From: Oligella sp050920755
GTDB lineage: Bacteria; Pseudomonadota; Gammaproteobacteria; Burkholderiales; Burkholderiaceae_B
Assembly (NCBI RefSeq): GCF_050920755.1
Contig: NZ_CP158480.1
Location: forward strand, 1,922,001-1,986,000
Direction of reading: 5' to 3'
Length of the DNA: 64,000 nt
Shown piece after piece: positions 1-9,069 of the stretch. Position 1 is the first letter of the stretch, and the number at the start of each line of letters is the position of its first letter. A program made the position numbers and the translations under genes. Below the pieces are notes generated by a model, which saw only the letters and a list, made by a program, of their open reading frames with translations, did not search any database and was not told where the DNA came from.

Positions 1-448
1 CAATATCCGGATTATCCGAATACATTGATACAATCATCAAGAAACTGGTTAAACCCTTGGAGTAACGTACCCCCTGATTCAACACCGCTTGAGGCAAGGA
101 TGATTGAATATTGGACACACGGTTTTGTACATCCACCTGAGCCAAATCCTGATCGGTACCCGGTTCAAATGTCACCACAATACTGGCGCGACCACTGGAG
201 TCGGCGGTTGAGGAGTAATACAATAAACCTTCCGCGCCATTTAATTCGTCTTCAATCAAACTGATGACGGAACGGGACACCTCTTCAGCCGAGGCGCCGG
301 GATAAGTAGCACTAATAGTAATGGCCGGTGGTGCCACATCGGGGTATTGCTCTACCGGCATATTAGGTATTGCTAATAAACCGAAAAAAGACACCAAAAT
401 AGCCAACACCCAAGCGAAAACCGGGCGATGAATAAAGAAATTAGACAT
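1..448 (-). CDS. RND efflux pump inner-membrane permease (AcrB/MexB-like), 5' part only
   Basis: The reverse strand is open from an ATG at 448 to the window edge, giving about 149 residues. The N-terminus MSNFFIHRPVFAWVLAI followed by NMPVEQYPDVAPPAI and YPGASAEEV is the classic start of HAE1-type RND pumps: first membrane helix, then the periplasmic porter domain. These proton antiporters export drugs and other hydrophobic compounds with a membrane fusion protein and an outer-membrane channel. An AGGAG ribosome site overlaps the stop of the upstream fusion protein gene, 11 nt away, so the two are one operon. The rest of the gene (about 1,000 codons expected) lies outside the window. Confidence 0.93.
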   Translation of the reverse strand, partial: MSNFFIHRPVFAWVLAILVSFFGLLAIPNMPVEQYPDVAPPAITISATYPGASAEEVSRSVISLIEDELNGAEGLLYYSSTADSSGRASIVVTFEPGTDQDLAQVDVQNRVSNIQSSLPQAVLNQGVRYSKGLTSFLMIVSMYSDNPDI

Positions 449-459
449 TAATTAAGCTC

Positions 460-1758
460 CTACTGCGCCGCTGCTGCCGATTCAGTTTCTGCGCCCTGCT
501 CAACCGGTTGCTCTGCCGGTGCTTCCGTAGCGGCTTCATCTGCAGCTGTTGTTTCAGCTGCCTGCTGTGCCGCCGCTTGTTCACCCGATTGCGCTTGTTG
601 TGCTTGCTGGGCGGCGCCTTTAGGCTGTGGTCTTACTGTCTGACCTGCACGAATTTTAGTAAAGCCCTCGGTAATAACCTTATCACCGGACTGCACACCG
701 CTTAATACCTGCGTACGACCGCTAAACTCCTGGCCCAACACGACGGGGCTGTCACGAACAACATTTTCGCCATCAACCAACATCACTTTACTACCACCCT
801 CAGAAGTACGCTGAATGGCTTGATTAGGTACAAAAATCGCCTCATCCACCGAAGCACGCGCTAAGCGCACTTGCAGATACATACCCGGTAATAAGTAATG
901 ATTAGGATTAGGGAAAGTGGCTCGTAATTGAACCTGACCGGTACCCGGATTAACCTTCACGCCGGTAAACAAGAGCTGACCCTTCTCAGAATAAAGGGTA
1001 CCGTCATCCAACAATAACTCAACCTCTGCCACACCGTCACCAAGGGTTTTGATCTTGCCCTCATTAATATCACGACGTAATTGGCTAAGCTCATTGACCG
1101 TCTGATTAAAATCGACGTAAACCATATCAAGCTGCTGCACCAGGGCTAAAGGACTGCCGCTTGTCTCGCTAACCAAAGCGCCCTCAGTCACCAAAGCCTG
1201 ACCGACAATACCGTCAATCGGCGATTCCACATTGGTGTAGCCTAATTGAATCTCAGCATTATTTAAAGCGGCTTTAGCCTGCTCAACGGAGGCATTAGCC
1301 AGACCGGCTTGGGCAATGGCATTATCATACTCTTGGCGACTAATCGCGGATGAACCCACCAAACCACGATAACGTTTGGCTAAAGCATTTGCACTTTGAG
1401 CACTGGCTTGGGCCTGCTTTAAGGCTGCAGCAGCCTGATTATATGCTGCCTGATAAGGCTTAGGATCAATTTTGAATAATAGCTGACCGGCCGTCACTTG
1501 ACCACCCTGCTCAAACTCAATGGATTCAATATTACCCGTCACACGCGCCAAAATCTGCGCATCTTTGAGCGCACTGACACGACCCGGTAAAGTGGTATAA
1601 AGCTTAGCGGATTCGGTTTTAGCCTCAACCACAGTCACCGCCATCGGTGGAGGTGCCTGCTGCTCTCCGGATTCCTGTGAGCAAGCGCTCAACGTCAATA
1701 AGGCAGTGCAGCTTAATGCCATCATAAGGCTACGTGTGGCAGCTTGATTTTTCTTCAT
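460..1758 (-). CDS. RND efflux membrane fusion protein (AcrA/MexA family lipoprotein)
   Basis: Periplasmic adaptor of a tripartite RND pump. I chose the ATG at 1758 (MKKNQAATRS) because AGG lies 7 nt upstream; an in-frame TTG five codons earlier has no such site. The protein is 432 residues, starts with a lipoprotein signal with lipobox LSAC, then shows the lipoyl/hairpin/beta-barrel order of HlyD-type adaptors (ARVTGNIESIEFEQGGQV, then a long Ala/Gln coiled-coil region, then GQALVTEGALVS). The last 55 or so residues are an unusual Ala/Gln/Glu-rich low-complexity tail that most AcrA homologues lack in this length. It is directly followed by the permease gene. Confidence 0.93.
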   Translation of the reverse strand: MKKNQAATRSLMMALSCTALLTLSACSQESGEQQAPPPMAVTVVEAKTESAKLYTTLPGRVSALKDAQILARVTGNIESIEFEQGGQVTAGQLLFKIDPKPYQAAYNQAAAALKQAQASAQSANALAKRYRGLVGSSAISRQEYDNAIAQAGLANASVEQAKAALNNAEIQLGYTNVESPIDGIVGQALVTEGALVSETSGSPLALVQQLDMVYVDFNQTVNELSQLRRDINEGKIKTLGDGVAEVELLLDDGTLYSEKGQLLFTGVKVNPGTGQVQLRATFPNPNHYLLPGMYLQVRLARASVDEAIFVPNQAIQRTSEGGSKVMLVDGENVVRDSPVVLGQEFSGRTQVLSGVQSGDKVITEGFTKIRAGQTVRPQPKGAAQQAQQAQSGEQAAAQQAAETTAADEAATEAPAEQPVEQGAETESAAAAQ

Positions 1759-2133
1759 GGATGACCTATTCAATATTTATAAGATCTCAGCTCGGCCAAA
1801 AAGGTCGCCGAGGCTGTATGCTGGGGATAATAATTAAAAAATGAGATGAGACGCAGCGCTTAGATTTTAAAACAACACTCAATTCAATCCTAAAAGCCAA
1901 GAATTCGTCTCATTTATCATTTACAGCTATTTTATGAAACTTTTATGCTTACATGCTCGATTAATCAAGCTAATACAGCAAAAAAGCATTATAGCTTAAA
2001 TCTAATTGCCTAGATAATCATCCCCATGAGTTTTAATGTTATTGAAACTCATTCTCATTTAGGAGACAAAATAAAATCCCTAAGGCAGTATATGCAGCTT
2101 AGGGCTTTATAGAGTTCACACAAATACACTCGA
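1759..2133. other. Intergenic region between the RND and ABC operons
   Basis: No gene is visible. It should hold the promoter of the leftward RND operon. An imperfect inverted pair (TGAGACG near 1845-1851 and CGTCTCA near 1907-1913) could be a regulator site, but I cannot assign it. A direct repeat of CTCATT (2048-2059) is also present. The right end carries the ABC operon terminator. Confidence 0.5.
2078..2104 (-). terminator. Rho-independent terminator of the ABC importer operon
   Basis: CCCTAAG and CTTAGGG arms (7 bp) around a 13-nt loop, followed on the reverse strand by the T-rich tract ATTTTATTTT. It lies 29 bp beyond the stop of the ABC ATPase gene. Confidence 0.75.
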
Positions 2134-2928
2134 TTAATCGAGTAACAATGCATCGTCTTCGACCACTTCACCGCGCACTTTTTCAAACATTTGCAATAAG
2201 TCGGTGACAGTCATTTGAGCGCGCTTTTCACCGCTCACATCCAGTACTACCTTGCCCTGATGCAGCATCACCGTACGGTCACCATGCTCCAACGCCTGCT
2301 TCATACTATGCGTGACCATCATAGTGGTCATCCCCTGATCTTCGACGATTTTTTCAGTGAGCTCCAAGATAAAAGCCGCCGTTCGCGGGTCTAAGGCAGC
2401 CGTATGCTCATCTAATAATAAAATCCTGCTGGGCTGCAAGGTAGCCATTAATAAACTGATGGCCTGACGCTGACCGCCTGACAACAAACCGATACGATCA
2501 CTCAGACGGCGCTCCAAACCCAATCCTAAAATAGCTAAACGCTCTTTGAAAACCTCCCGCATGGCGGGCTTAATCGCCGTTCTCAAACCACGTTTTTGGC
2601 CCCGACTATAGGCAAGTGCCAAATTCTCCTCAATCGTCAAATCCTCACAGGTACCGGCCATCGGATCCTGAAACACCCTTGCCACTTGCTTGACACGATC
2701 CCATACCGGCAGACGCGTGACATCCTTTTGATTGACCAGAATTTGACCCCTATCCACCCTAACCTCTCCGGCCACGGCATTTAATAAGGTACTTTTACCG
2801 GCGCCATTCGAGCCTATCACTGAAACAAATTCACCCTCGGCAATAGAAAGCGAGGCACCGCGTAACGCCTTAGTTTCAATCGGCGTGTTGGGATTAAAAG
2901 TAATATGAATATTTTTAATATCAAGCAT
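2134..2928 (-). CDS. ABC importer ATP-binding protein
   Basis: 264 residues with Walker A GSNGAGKST, signature LSGGQRQA, Walker B ILLLDEHTAALD (His where Glu-Pro is usual: DEH rather than DEP) and switch-loop histidine in MMVTHSM. This is the ATPase of the TrpX/LivG-like family encoded beside BcaT-type permeases and ABC_sub_bind proteins. The DEHTAALD variant is typical of that subfamily. It hydrolyses ATP at the cytoplasmic face of the permease encoded just upstream, whose 3' end overlaps it by 8 nt, indicating translational coupling. The substrate is not shown by the sequence; relatives are annotated as aromatic amino acid importers. Confidence 0.9.
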   Translation of the reverse strand: MLDIKNIHITFNPNTPIETKALRGASLSIAEGEFVSVIGSNGAGKSTLLNAVAGEVRVDRGQILVNQKDVTRLPVWDRVKQVARVFQDPMAGTCEDLTIEENLALAYSRGQKRGLRTAIKPAMREVFKERLAILGLGLERRLSDRIGLLSGGQRQAISLLMATLQPSRILLLDEHTAALDPRTAAFILELTEKIVEDQGMTTMMVTHSMKQALEHGDRTVMLHQGKVVLDVSGEKRAQMTVTDLLQMFEKVRGEVVEDDALLLD

Positions 2929-3817
2929 CGCTCTCTCGCTTTTTGATTAATAATTTTTTGAGCCTGGGTAGAATCAAAGCAATAGTGACCAATAAAGCTG
3001 TTACTAAATTCAAGTCTTGCGCTTTTAAACCGATAAAATCACTATTTAAAGCAAGGGCGATAAAGAAACGGTACACAATGGCACCGAAAATCACCGACAG
3101 CAAAATAAACAAAAAACGACGCGCGTGAATCACGCTTTGACCTAAAATCACCGCCGCCAAACCAATCACAATGGTACCGATACCCATGGAAATATCTGCC
3201 CCACCCTGCGATTGGGCAAATAAAGCACCACCCAAAGCCACCATAGCATTAGACAAAGCCATACCACCGATAATAGAACGGTCGGTGGCAACCCCCTGCG
3301 AACGCGCCATGCGTAAATTAGCGCCGGTGGCACGCATTGCCAAGCCTGAACGGGTAGAAAAATAAAGATTCAATAAAATCAATACAATGATTAAAATCAA
3401 CGCCAACAACATAGGACGCCACAAATAATCACTCAGCGCCGCCGGTAAAGTCGAAGTAAAGACGGTCTCATCAAAAATCAAGGGAATATTAGGACCGCCC
3501 ATAATACGTAAATTAATAGAATACAAAGCCGTCATCATCAAAATACTGGCAAGTAAATCCATAATGCCGAGCTTAGTATTTAAACAACCGGTAATTGAGC
3601 CGGCGACCGCACCGGCTAAAGCCGCACAAAGCGACACAGTAAACGGCTCATAACCCTGACTAATCATTAAGGCAGCCACGGCACCGCCGGTTGCAAAAGT
3701 ACCGTCAACCGTCAAATCAGGGAAACGCAGAATTCTAAATGAAATAAAAACGCCCAGAGCGACAAGGCTGTAAATTAAACCCAGCTCTAAAGCACCTAAA
3801 GAAGCTAATAAGGACAT
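2921..3817 (-). CDS. ABC importer permease (branched-chain/TrpY-like)
   Basis: About 298 hydrophobic residues with eight or more predicted membrane segments, the pattern of BPD_transp_2 permeases (VFISFRILRFPDLTVDGTF, RATGANLRMARSQGV). The latter stretch is the cytoplasmic coupling EAA-like loop. The ATG at 3817 is preferred, although a TTG at 3823 with a nearby AGG is possible. It pairs with the overlapping ATPase gene and with the binding protein encoded upstream. A strong hairpin separates it from the binding protein gene, which should lower its expression relative to the soluble component. Confidence 0.88.
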   Translation of the reverse strand: MSLLASLGALELGLIYSLVALGVFISFRILRFPDLTVDGTFATGGAVAALMISQGYEPFTVSLCAALAGAVAGSITGCLNTKLGIMDLLASILMMTALYSINLRIMGGPNIPLIFDETVFTSTLPAALSDYLWRPMLLALILIIVLILLNLYFSTRSGLAMRATGANLRMARSQGVATDRSIIGGMALSNAMVALGGALFAQSQGGADISMGIGTIVIGLAAVILGQSVIHARRFLFILLSVIFGAIVYRFFIALALNSDFIGLKAQDLNLVTALLVTIALILPRLKKLLIKKRESDA

Positions 3818-3861
3818 GGCCAAAAAAACCTAATCAAGCAATCCTGAAGTTATATAAAAAT

Positions 3862-3915
3862 AAGCGCTAAGTCATCAATTAAAACCCGGCGGATTTAATG
3901 ATTGACTTAGCGCTT
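3862..3915 (-). terminator. Intercistronic hairpin between binding protein and permease genes
   Basis: Large imperfect inverted repeat whose outer 13 bp (AAGCGCTAAGTCA / TGACTTAGCGCTT) pair perfectly, followed on the reverse strand by a T-rich stretch (TTATTTTTATA). Position and form fit an attenuator or partial terminator, or a 3' mRNA stabiliser, giving more binding protein than membrane components. Confidence 0.6.
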
Positions 3916-3935
3916 AAATTATAACCAATTGTAAA

Positions 3936-4916
3936 TTACTCGATCACTTTCTCAGCAGATTTTAGTAATTCATCACTAAACTGCACGCCGATTTTATCAG
4001 CCATTTTTTTATTTAAATGAATGACTAAATCATTAGACGTTTCCCAGCTGATATCACCCGCTTTCTCACCCTTAAGAATACGTGCCACCATATGACCGGC
4101 TTGTACGCCCAATTGCTTATAGTTTAAACCTAACGCAGCAATGGCACCACGCGGCACACTGTCGGTATCCGAAGCAATTAAAGGTAATTTAGCATCTAAA
4201 GATACTTTGGTTAAAGACTCATAAGTCGCTACCACGTTATTATCCGTGGTGGAGAAAATCACATCGGCCTTACCGACCAGATTACGCGCTGCAGAACCCA
4301 CATCCACCGTACGTGGCGCGGAGGCTTCAACTAAAGTTAAACCATGCTGAGGCATCAATTCCTTTAAGCGATCAACGACGATCTTCGAGTTAACCTCGCC
4401 CGGGTTATAAACGATACCCACTCGCTTAGCATCGGGTAAAGTCTTTTTAATCAAATCAATCGACGACGCTAAAGGTAACTCATCCGACATACCGGTCACG
4501 TTAGTGCCGGATGGACCGCGATCCTTAACCAATTGAGCGGCAATCGGATCGGTAATGGCACCGAAAACCACCGGAATCGTCTTGGTAGCAGCAACCACGG
4601 CCTGTGCTGAAGGCGTACCGATCGCCACAATCACATCCGGATTTTCACCGGCATATTGACGAGCAATTTGAGCCGCCGTACCCGTATTACCCTGAGCCGT
4701 CTGGAACTTAACGCGTAGGTTATCACCCTCCTTGAAACCCTCTGCGCCCAAGCCCTCAACCACACCGTCTTTAAACGCATCCAAAGCAGGATGCTCAACG
4801 ATGGACGTAATGGCGACGAACTTATCCTGAGCCATCACCGCTGTGGGTGCAGCCAAACCTAAACCCAAGCTAAGACCTAAAACCAGATCAAGATGCTTTT
4901 TATTAAAACGACTCAT
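3936..4916 (-). CDS. ABC importer substrate-binding protein (ABC_sub_bind / TrpX-like)
   Basis: 326 residues from the ATG at 4916, chosen because AAGGAGGGG lies just upstream; an upstream in-frame ATG gives a worse signal peptide. A Sec signal peptide ends at VMAQD. The motifs VAIGTPSAQAVVAATKTIPVVF, GAITDPIAAQLV and VGIVYNPGEVNS are those of the ABC_sub_bind family (PF04392), periplasmic two-lobed proteins often annotated as tryptophan/tyrosine importers. The ligand cannot be read from the sequence. It sits between a spermidine-synthase-like gene and the permease in one operon. Confidence 0.9.
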   Translation of the reverse strand: MSRFNKKHLDLVLGLSLGLGLAAPTAVMAQDKFVAITSIVEHPALDAFKDGVVEGLGAEGFKEGDNLRVKFQTAQGNTGTAAQIARQYAGENPDVIVAIGTPSAQAVVAATKTIPVVFGAITDPIAAQLVKDRGPSGTNVTGMSDELPLASSIDLIKKTLPDAKRVGIVYNPGEVNSKIVVDRLKELMPQHGLTLVEASAPRTVDVGSAARNLVGKADVIFSTTDNNVVATYESLTKVSLDAKLPLIASDTDSVPRGAIAALGLNYKQLGVQAGHMVARILKGEKAGDISWETSNDLVIHLNKKMADKIGVQFSDELLKSAEKVIE

Positions 4917-4952
4917 CAATGCCCCTCCTTTTATGAGCATACTCAAAAAATA

Positions 4953-5744
4953 CTAAATAATTATTTTATTACCATGGATAATAAATTGATTTGCAGGCTC
5001 TTGCAACAAACCCTCTAAAAACGCCGCACCCGACAAACCGAACGTCAACTGCATATACTGCGCCCGGAGCACCAACGCCTCGTGACTGTACACCCTGTCC
5101 GGCCCCTTAAACGCCAATACCACGCGATTACCGTCCACCGTCTCGGGAAACATAATCACACGATTATCAAAGGCCGCGCGAATATTTGCCAAATTCTTAG
5201 GGAAACTTGGATGATGCCCAAAAAGATTGAAGCTCGCAATACCGTTTTTCCCTAAGATATTGGCACAACCCTTATAAAACTTTTTGGAACTACAGACCGG
5301 CCCTTCTGCCGTGTAATCATAAAGATCCACCATTAAAAAGCGATATTGCCCCTGCACCGCAGGCTCATGCACCCACTTATCTGCATTTGCCTCAACAATT
5401 TGACAGCGTTCATCGGTCGTCACGTGAAAATGATCCTCCACGCACATAATGACCAGTTCATTCCACTCCACTGCCGTAACGGGTGACTGAGTATGCTTCT
5501 GTAAAAACCTGAAATGACTACCCGCCCCCAATCCCAACAAAGCAATCGCCGACTCACTGCAGGCCTCTTCAAACAGTAGCCAGCCGCACATTTGCTGCGT
5601 GTACAAAAACACCAAAGAATTAGGGGCAGACATAGACATCGCCCCCTGCGCCCAAGGACTGTCAAAGTGCAAATACAACACCTCGCCCTGTTCAACCATC
5701 ATGGGCACATCAAATTCAGGATCCGGAGTATGCTTGGAAATCAT
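4953..5744 (-). CDS. Spermidine synthase-like (SAM-fold) protein
   Basis: 263 residues with a Rossmann methyltransferase core of the spermidine synthase type: LLGLGAGSHFRFL (nucleotide loop), TAVEWNELVI (acidic residue after beta 2), IVEANADKWV and FLMVDLYDYTAEGP. Polyamine aminopropyltransferases normally show GGGDGG and a catalytic Asp-rich loop. Here the glycine loop is GLGAGS and the usual YHE motif is absent, so I call it spermidine-synthase-like rather than speE. It is the first gene of the ABC importer operon (36 nt before the binding protein), which may hint at a linked substrate. No strong ribosome site precedes the ATG. Confidence 0.75.
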   Translation of the reverse strand: MISKHTPDPEFDVPMMVEQGEVLYLHFDSPWAQGAMSMSAPNSLVFLYTQQMCGWLLFEEACSESAIALLGLGAGSHFRFLQKHTQSPVTAVEWNELVIMCVEDHFHVTTDERCQIVEANADKWVHEPAVQGQYRFLMVDLYDYTAEGPVCSSKKFYKGCANILGKNGIASFNLFGHHPSFPKNLANIRAAFDNRVIMFPETVDGNRVVLAFKGPDRVYSHEALVLRAQYMQLTFGLSGAAFLEGLLQEPANQFIIHGNKIII

Positions 5745-5888
5745 TTTTTATACTTAAAATATTTTACTGGTAAATTAACTCTATCTTAGTGAAGTTTAGG
5801 AGTAATTTGCGTTGTTATCGCTACAAATAGCAAAATAGCTTCGCTCATTGTTAAGATAGAGAGTCTTTGAATTTTATTTTAAAAAACT

Positions 5889-6671
5889 ATGATTGCCACT
5901 TGGAATGTTAATTCTTTAAAAATACGTTTACCCCAAGTTATTGACTGGTTAAAAGAAAATCCCGTCGATATTTTATGTTTACAAGAATTAAAACAGGATA
6001 ATGACTTCTTTGATTTAGCTGCGTTTGAGGAAATCGGCTATCAAGCCTGCTGGTCCGGTCAAAAAACCTACAATGGTGTAGCGATTATCAGCCGCTCTAC
6101 AGCAAATGACGTCGTACGTAATAATCCCTATTTTGAAGATGAGCAGCAGCGCTTAATTGCCGCCACCTTTAATTCAGAGCAAGGCCCTATACGCATCATC
6201 AATGTTTATTGCCCTAATGGCAGTGCGGTCGGCAGCGATAAATACGAGTATAAGCTTGCTTGGTTTGAGCAGCTCCATTATTACCTTCAAGAGGAAATGG
6301 CGAAATACCGCCATCTGCTGATTACCGGTGATTTTAATATTGCCCCCGAAAATCGGGATGTGCATGATGGCTACAAGGGCGATATTTTGATTTCACCGCC
6401 GGAACGTGCAGCATTACAAAAGCTGATTGATTTGGGATTACATGACGCCTTTAGACTGTTTGAACAGGAGGAAAAAAGCTTTTCATGGTGGGATTATCGC
6501 ATGATGGGCTTTAGACGCAATGCCGGTCTACGCATTGACCATATTCTTATCAGCGATTCACTTAAGGAATTGTGCAGGTCCTGCCATATCGACAAAGCGC
6601 CGCGTCGCCTTGATCGACCCTCCGACCACGCACCGGTGGTAGCAGATATTCAGTGGAGTTTGATTAAATAA
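5889..6671 (+). CDS. xth: Exodeoxyribonuclease III
   Basis: 260 residues, the usual size of ExoIII/ExoA AP endonucleases. Endonuclease/exonuclease/phosphatase motifs are present in order: WNVNSLKIRL (Asn), CLQELK (catalytic Glu), YNGVAI, NVYCPNG, ITGDFNIAPE (Asp/Asn), SWWDYR and the terminal RIDHIL and SDHAPV (catalytic Asp-His). It removes 3' blocks and incises abasic sites in base-excision repair. It is transcribed divergently from the spermidine-synthase-like gene, and a 144-bp gap holds both promoters. Confidence 0.93.
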   Translation: MIATWNVNSLKIRLPQVIDWLKENPVDILCLQELKQDNDFFDLAAFEEIGYQACWSGQKTYNGVAIISRSTANDVVRNNPYFEDEQQRLIAATFNSEQGPIRIINVYCPNGSAVGSDKYEYKLAWFEQLHYYLQEEMAKYRHLLITGDFNIAPENRDVHDGYKGDILISPPERAALQKLIDLGLHDAFRLFEQEEKSFSWWDYRMMGFRRNAGLRIDHILISDSLKELCRSCHIDKAPRRLDRPSDHAPVVADIQWSLIK

Positions 6672-6723
6672 ACCGTCTGTTTTAAGTCCCCAGATGTGAC
6701 TGCCGGGGGCCTTACTAAAGCGT

Positions 6724-7338
6724 TTAAGGACGACATTGAGCGTATTGTGCGCCATATCGCTCACTTCTTTCCTGTACCGCACTGGCAATGCGTAGTAACC
6801 AACCCTTGTTTTTATAGGTACCGCGTCTATAGCCACCCCAACCCTCATGGTAATTTAAGTAAAGATGATAGGGATCCCATTTGGAGGTGCCGTTAATTTG
6901 CTGGGCTTTATTGGAATACCAACCGATGAAATCCAGCGCATCGGCCATATTAGAACGGCTGGCAAAGGAGCTGTTTTCACGCTTATAGTCACTCCACACC
7001 TCATCTTTAGCCTGTGGATAGCCATAAGCGGAACTTGCTCTACCGGTAGGTATAATACCCAAAAACCACTGCCGCGGTGGCCTTGCATCATGCCGATAGC
7101 CCGATTCCTGATACACAATCGCCATTAAGATTTGTGGCGGAACACGCCATTTTTCATGACTTTTAAGCGCCGCCCGATGCCAATCCGGCTTTTCATTAAA
7201 AATAGCACAGAGATTTTCAGGCTGTGACGGTGGTGCGGTATTACTCGCACAGGCCGATAGCAACAAGCCTAAACCGGTCAACACAAGTAATTTAAGTAAT
7301 GCATAATTACTTTTTAACGTTAAAGTATATTTTAACAT
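6724..7338 (-). CDS. SLT-type transglycosylase lipoprotein
   Basis: 204 residues from the ATG at 7338, preceded by AGGGATGG. This start puts a proper lipoprotein signal (LLVLTGLGLLLSACAS) at the N-terminus. The body shows the SLT_4 pattern: LMAIVYQESGYRHDARPPRQWFLGI (catalytic Glu in YQESG), SSAYGYPQAKDEVWSDYK and YHEGWGGYRRGTYKNKGWLL. It is expected to cleave peptidoglycan glycan strands from the inner face of the outer membrane. It converges on xth and starts divergently from the AI-2E gene. Confidence 0.88.
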   Translation of the reverse strand: MLKYTLTLKSNYALLKLLVLTGLGLLLSACASNTAPPSQPENLCAIFNEKPDWHRAALKSHEKWRVPPQILMAIVYQESGYRHDARPPRQWFLGIIPTGRASSAYGYPQAKDEVWSDYKRENSSFASRSNMADALDFIGWYSNKAQQINGTSKWDPYHLYLNYHEGWGGYRRGTYKNKGWLLRIASAVQERSERYGAQYAQCRP

Positions 7339-7509
7339 ACACCCATCCCTATTGCTAAAGTGGACCTGAGGAGTATCATTGCCTGATACAAACGAAGCAG
7401 CGTTCATCAAGCAGTCTGCAGCATTTTAGTGATTGAATTCTGCTTATCACGCAAGTGCCGATTAGCATATATAATAAGCTATTCAACGCAAGCAATCCTA
7501 GGAGATGCG

Positions 7510-8634
7510 ATGTCTACCGCAAAAGCCAATCTCAGCTTTTTTGTTGTGTTACTGATTTTAGTAACTATTGGCTTTATAGCCACTATAATGCCGTGGTTCG
7601 GCTCAATTTTTTGGGCAGTGATTTTTACCGTTATCTTTTGGCCGCTGTACACCATGATTCAGCGCAGAATGCCGCGATTTCGTAATTTGCCGGCATTAAT
7701 TACCATTATTTTATGGATTTTCTTGGCGCTAATCCCTTTACTGCTAATTACCGGCGCTTTGATTAGAGAGATTAATCTCTTCTACGAGCTGGTTCGTGAC
7801 GGCCAGTTCAATATTGTCACTTATTCGAATGCGATTCTTGAACGTATGCCGGAATGGCTTAATAAGGCCTTAGGTTACTTTGAGATTACCGACTTAGCGG
7901 ATATTCAGGCTAAAGTGCAGGCTTCGCTTGCCAATATCAGTCGCACCGCCGCCAACCAAGCGGTCTCGGTCGGTCAAAATGCTCTCTGGTTCTTTGCCGC
8001 CCTGGGTGTGATGCTCTATGCCATGTTCTTTTTCTTTAGAGACGGACCTAAATTAATCGATCGTATTAAATACACTATCCCACTCACTAATGAATATCGC
8101 AACGCCTTATTTGAGCGCTTTACCACGGTCGTAAAAGCAACGGTCAAGGGCAATATCCTGGTTGCCGTGGTACAGGGTACGCTCGGTGGTATTATTTTTG
8201 CCTTTTTAGGAGTACAGGGCTCCATTCTTTGGGGCGTTATTATGGCTTTCCTATCGCTCTTACCGGCCGTCGGCAGTGCTTTAATCTGGTTCCCGGTGGC
8301 AATTTACTTCCTTGCCAGCGGTGCAATTTTTAAAGGTGTGGTGCTTTTACTCTTCGGGTTTTTTGTGATCGGTCTGACGGATAACGTACTACGTCCGATT
8401 TTGGTCGGTAAATCCACCAAACTACCCGACTGGGTGATTTTAATTTCCACCTTGGGCGGTTTAAGCGTTTTCGGAATTAACGGCTTTGTGATCGGCCCTC
8501 TCCTAGCGGCTTTATTTATTGTCTGCTGGCAATTATTTGCTGAAACCATGATTGAGCATGATGCCAATATAAATAGAGTTAAAAAGCTTGAGACCTTGGA
8601 AAAGCTTAAATACACCAAAACACCTAAAAAATAG
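7510..8634 (+). CDS. AI-2E family transporter (UPF0118/PerM-like)
   Basis: 374 residues from the ATG at 7510, chosen for the AGGAGA upstream; a longer open frame begins at 7429 without support. About seven to eight membrane segments are visible, with the family motifs FFFRDGPKLIDRIKYTIPL, VQGTLGGIIFAFLGVQGSILWGV, LPAVGSALIW and GLTDNVLRPILVG. Members export or exchange small solutes; the name comes from TqsA, and most are uncharacterised or act as ion antiporters. The sequence does not identify the solute. Confidence 0.9.
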   Translation: MSTAKANLSFFVVLLILVTIGFIATIMPWFGSIFWAVIFTVIFWPLYTMIQRRMPRFRNLPALITIILWIFLALIPLLLITGALIREINLFYELVRDGQFNIVTYSNAILERMPEWLNKALGYFEITDLADIQAKVQASLANISRTAANQAVSVGQNALWFFAALGVMLYAMFFFFRDGPKLIDRIKYTIPLTNEYRNALFERFTTVVKATVKGNILVAVVQGTLGGIIFAFLGVQGSILWGVIMAFLSLLPAVGSALIWFPVAIYFLASGAIFKGVVLLLFGFFVIGLTDNVLRPILVGKSTKLPDWVILISTLGGLSVFGINGFVIGPLLAALFIVCWQLFAETMIEHDANINRVKKLETLEKLKYTKTPKK

Positions 8635-8706
8635 CAAAGCTCCTGTCGCTTTTATGCTGCAATTTTAGGGACGAATTGCTTAACGTAAAAAAACTGACAA
8701 AAGCAC

Positions 8707-8735
8707 TTGACCTTTAAACCGATAGTACCTATAAT
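8707..8735 (+). promoter_or_regulatory. Sigma-70 promoter for tRNA-Leu
   Basis: TTGACC, a 17-nt spacer and a perfect TATAAT. Transcription would start about 55 nt before the tRNA, leaving a leader for RNase processing. Confidence 0.8.
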
Positions 8736-8797
8736 TTAATGCTTAGTTAGCCGATACATCATTACGTATCAATCAGTGCCAACTAAGCAAATAAAGT

Positions 8798-8882
8798 GCG
8801 AGCGTGGCGGAATTGGTAGACGCACTGGATTTAGGTTCCAGCGCCGTGAGGTGTGAGAGTTCAAGTCTCTCCGCTCGCACCA
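8798..8882 (+). tRNA. tRNA-Leu (anticodon UAG)
   Basis: 85 nt including an encoded CCA. Acceptor arms GCGAGCG / CGCTCGC pair fully. The anticodon stem CTGGA / TCCAG encloses the loop TTTAGGT with anticodon TAG. The D-loop GGTAGACGC, a long class II variable arm and GTTCAAGTC T-loop are all present, as expected for leucine tRNA. Confidence 0.97.
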
Positions 8883-9069
8883 TCAAAATCTCTTATTCTT
8901 TGGACTTACAGTCTATCTTGAGTCATCTTAGAGTAATTTACACATTACATTCTTAACAGCTTAGCCGCTTCTCTTTGGTGGTACACCAACCCTTTTCTAT
9001 TTGCTAAGTTTATGGTCTGTTAGCTAGTTATTATCGCCACTGCCGGTGAAGGCATTTACACAAAACTCC

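Noticed and set aside
4953..5744. Naming the spermidine-synthase-like gene speE
   Set aside because: Canonical GGGDGG and YHE motifs are missing.
8798..8882. tRNA-Leu as an attachment site of an integrated element
   Set aside because: No integrase gene and no direct repeat of the tRNA 3' end found downstream.
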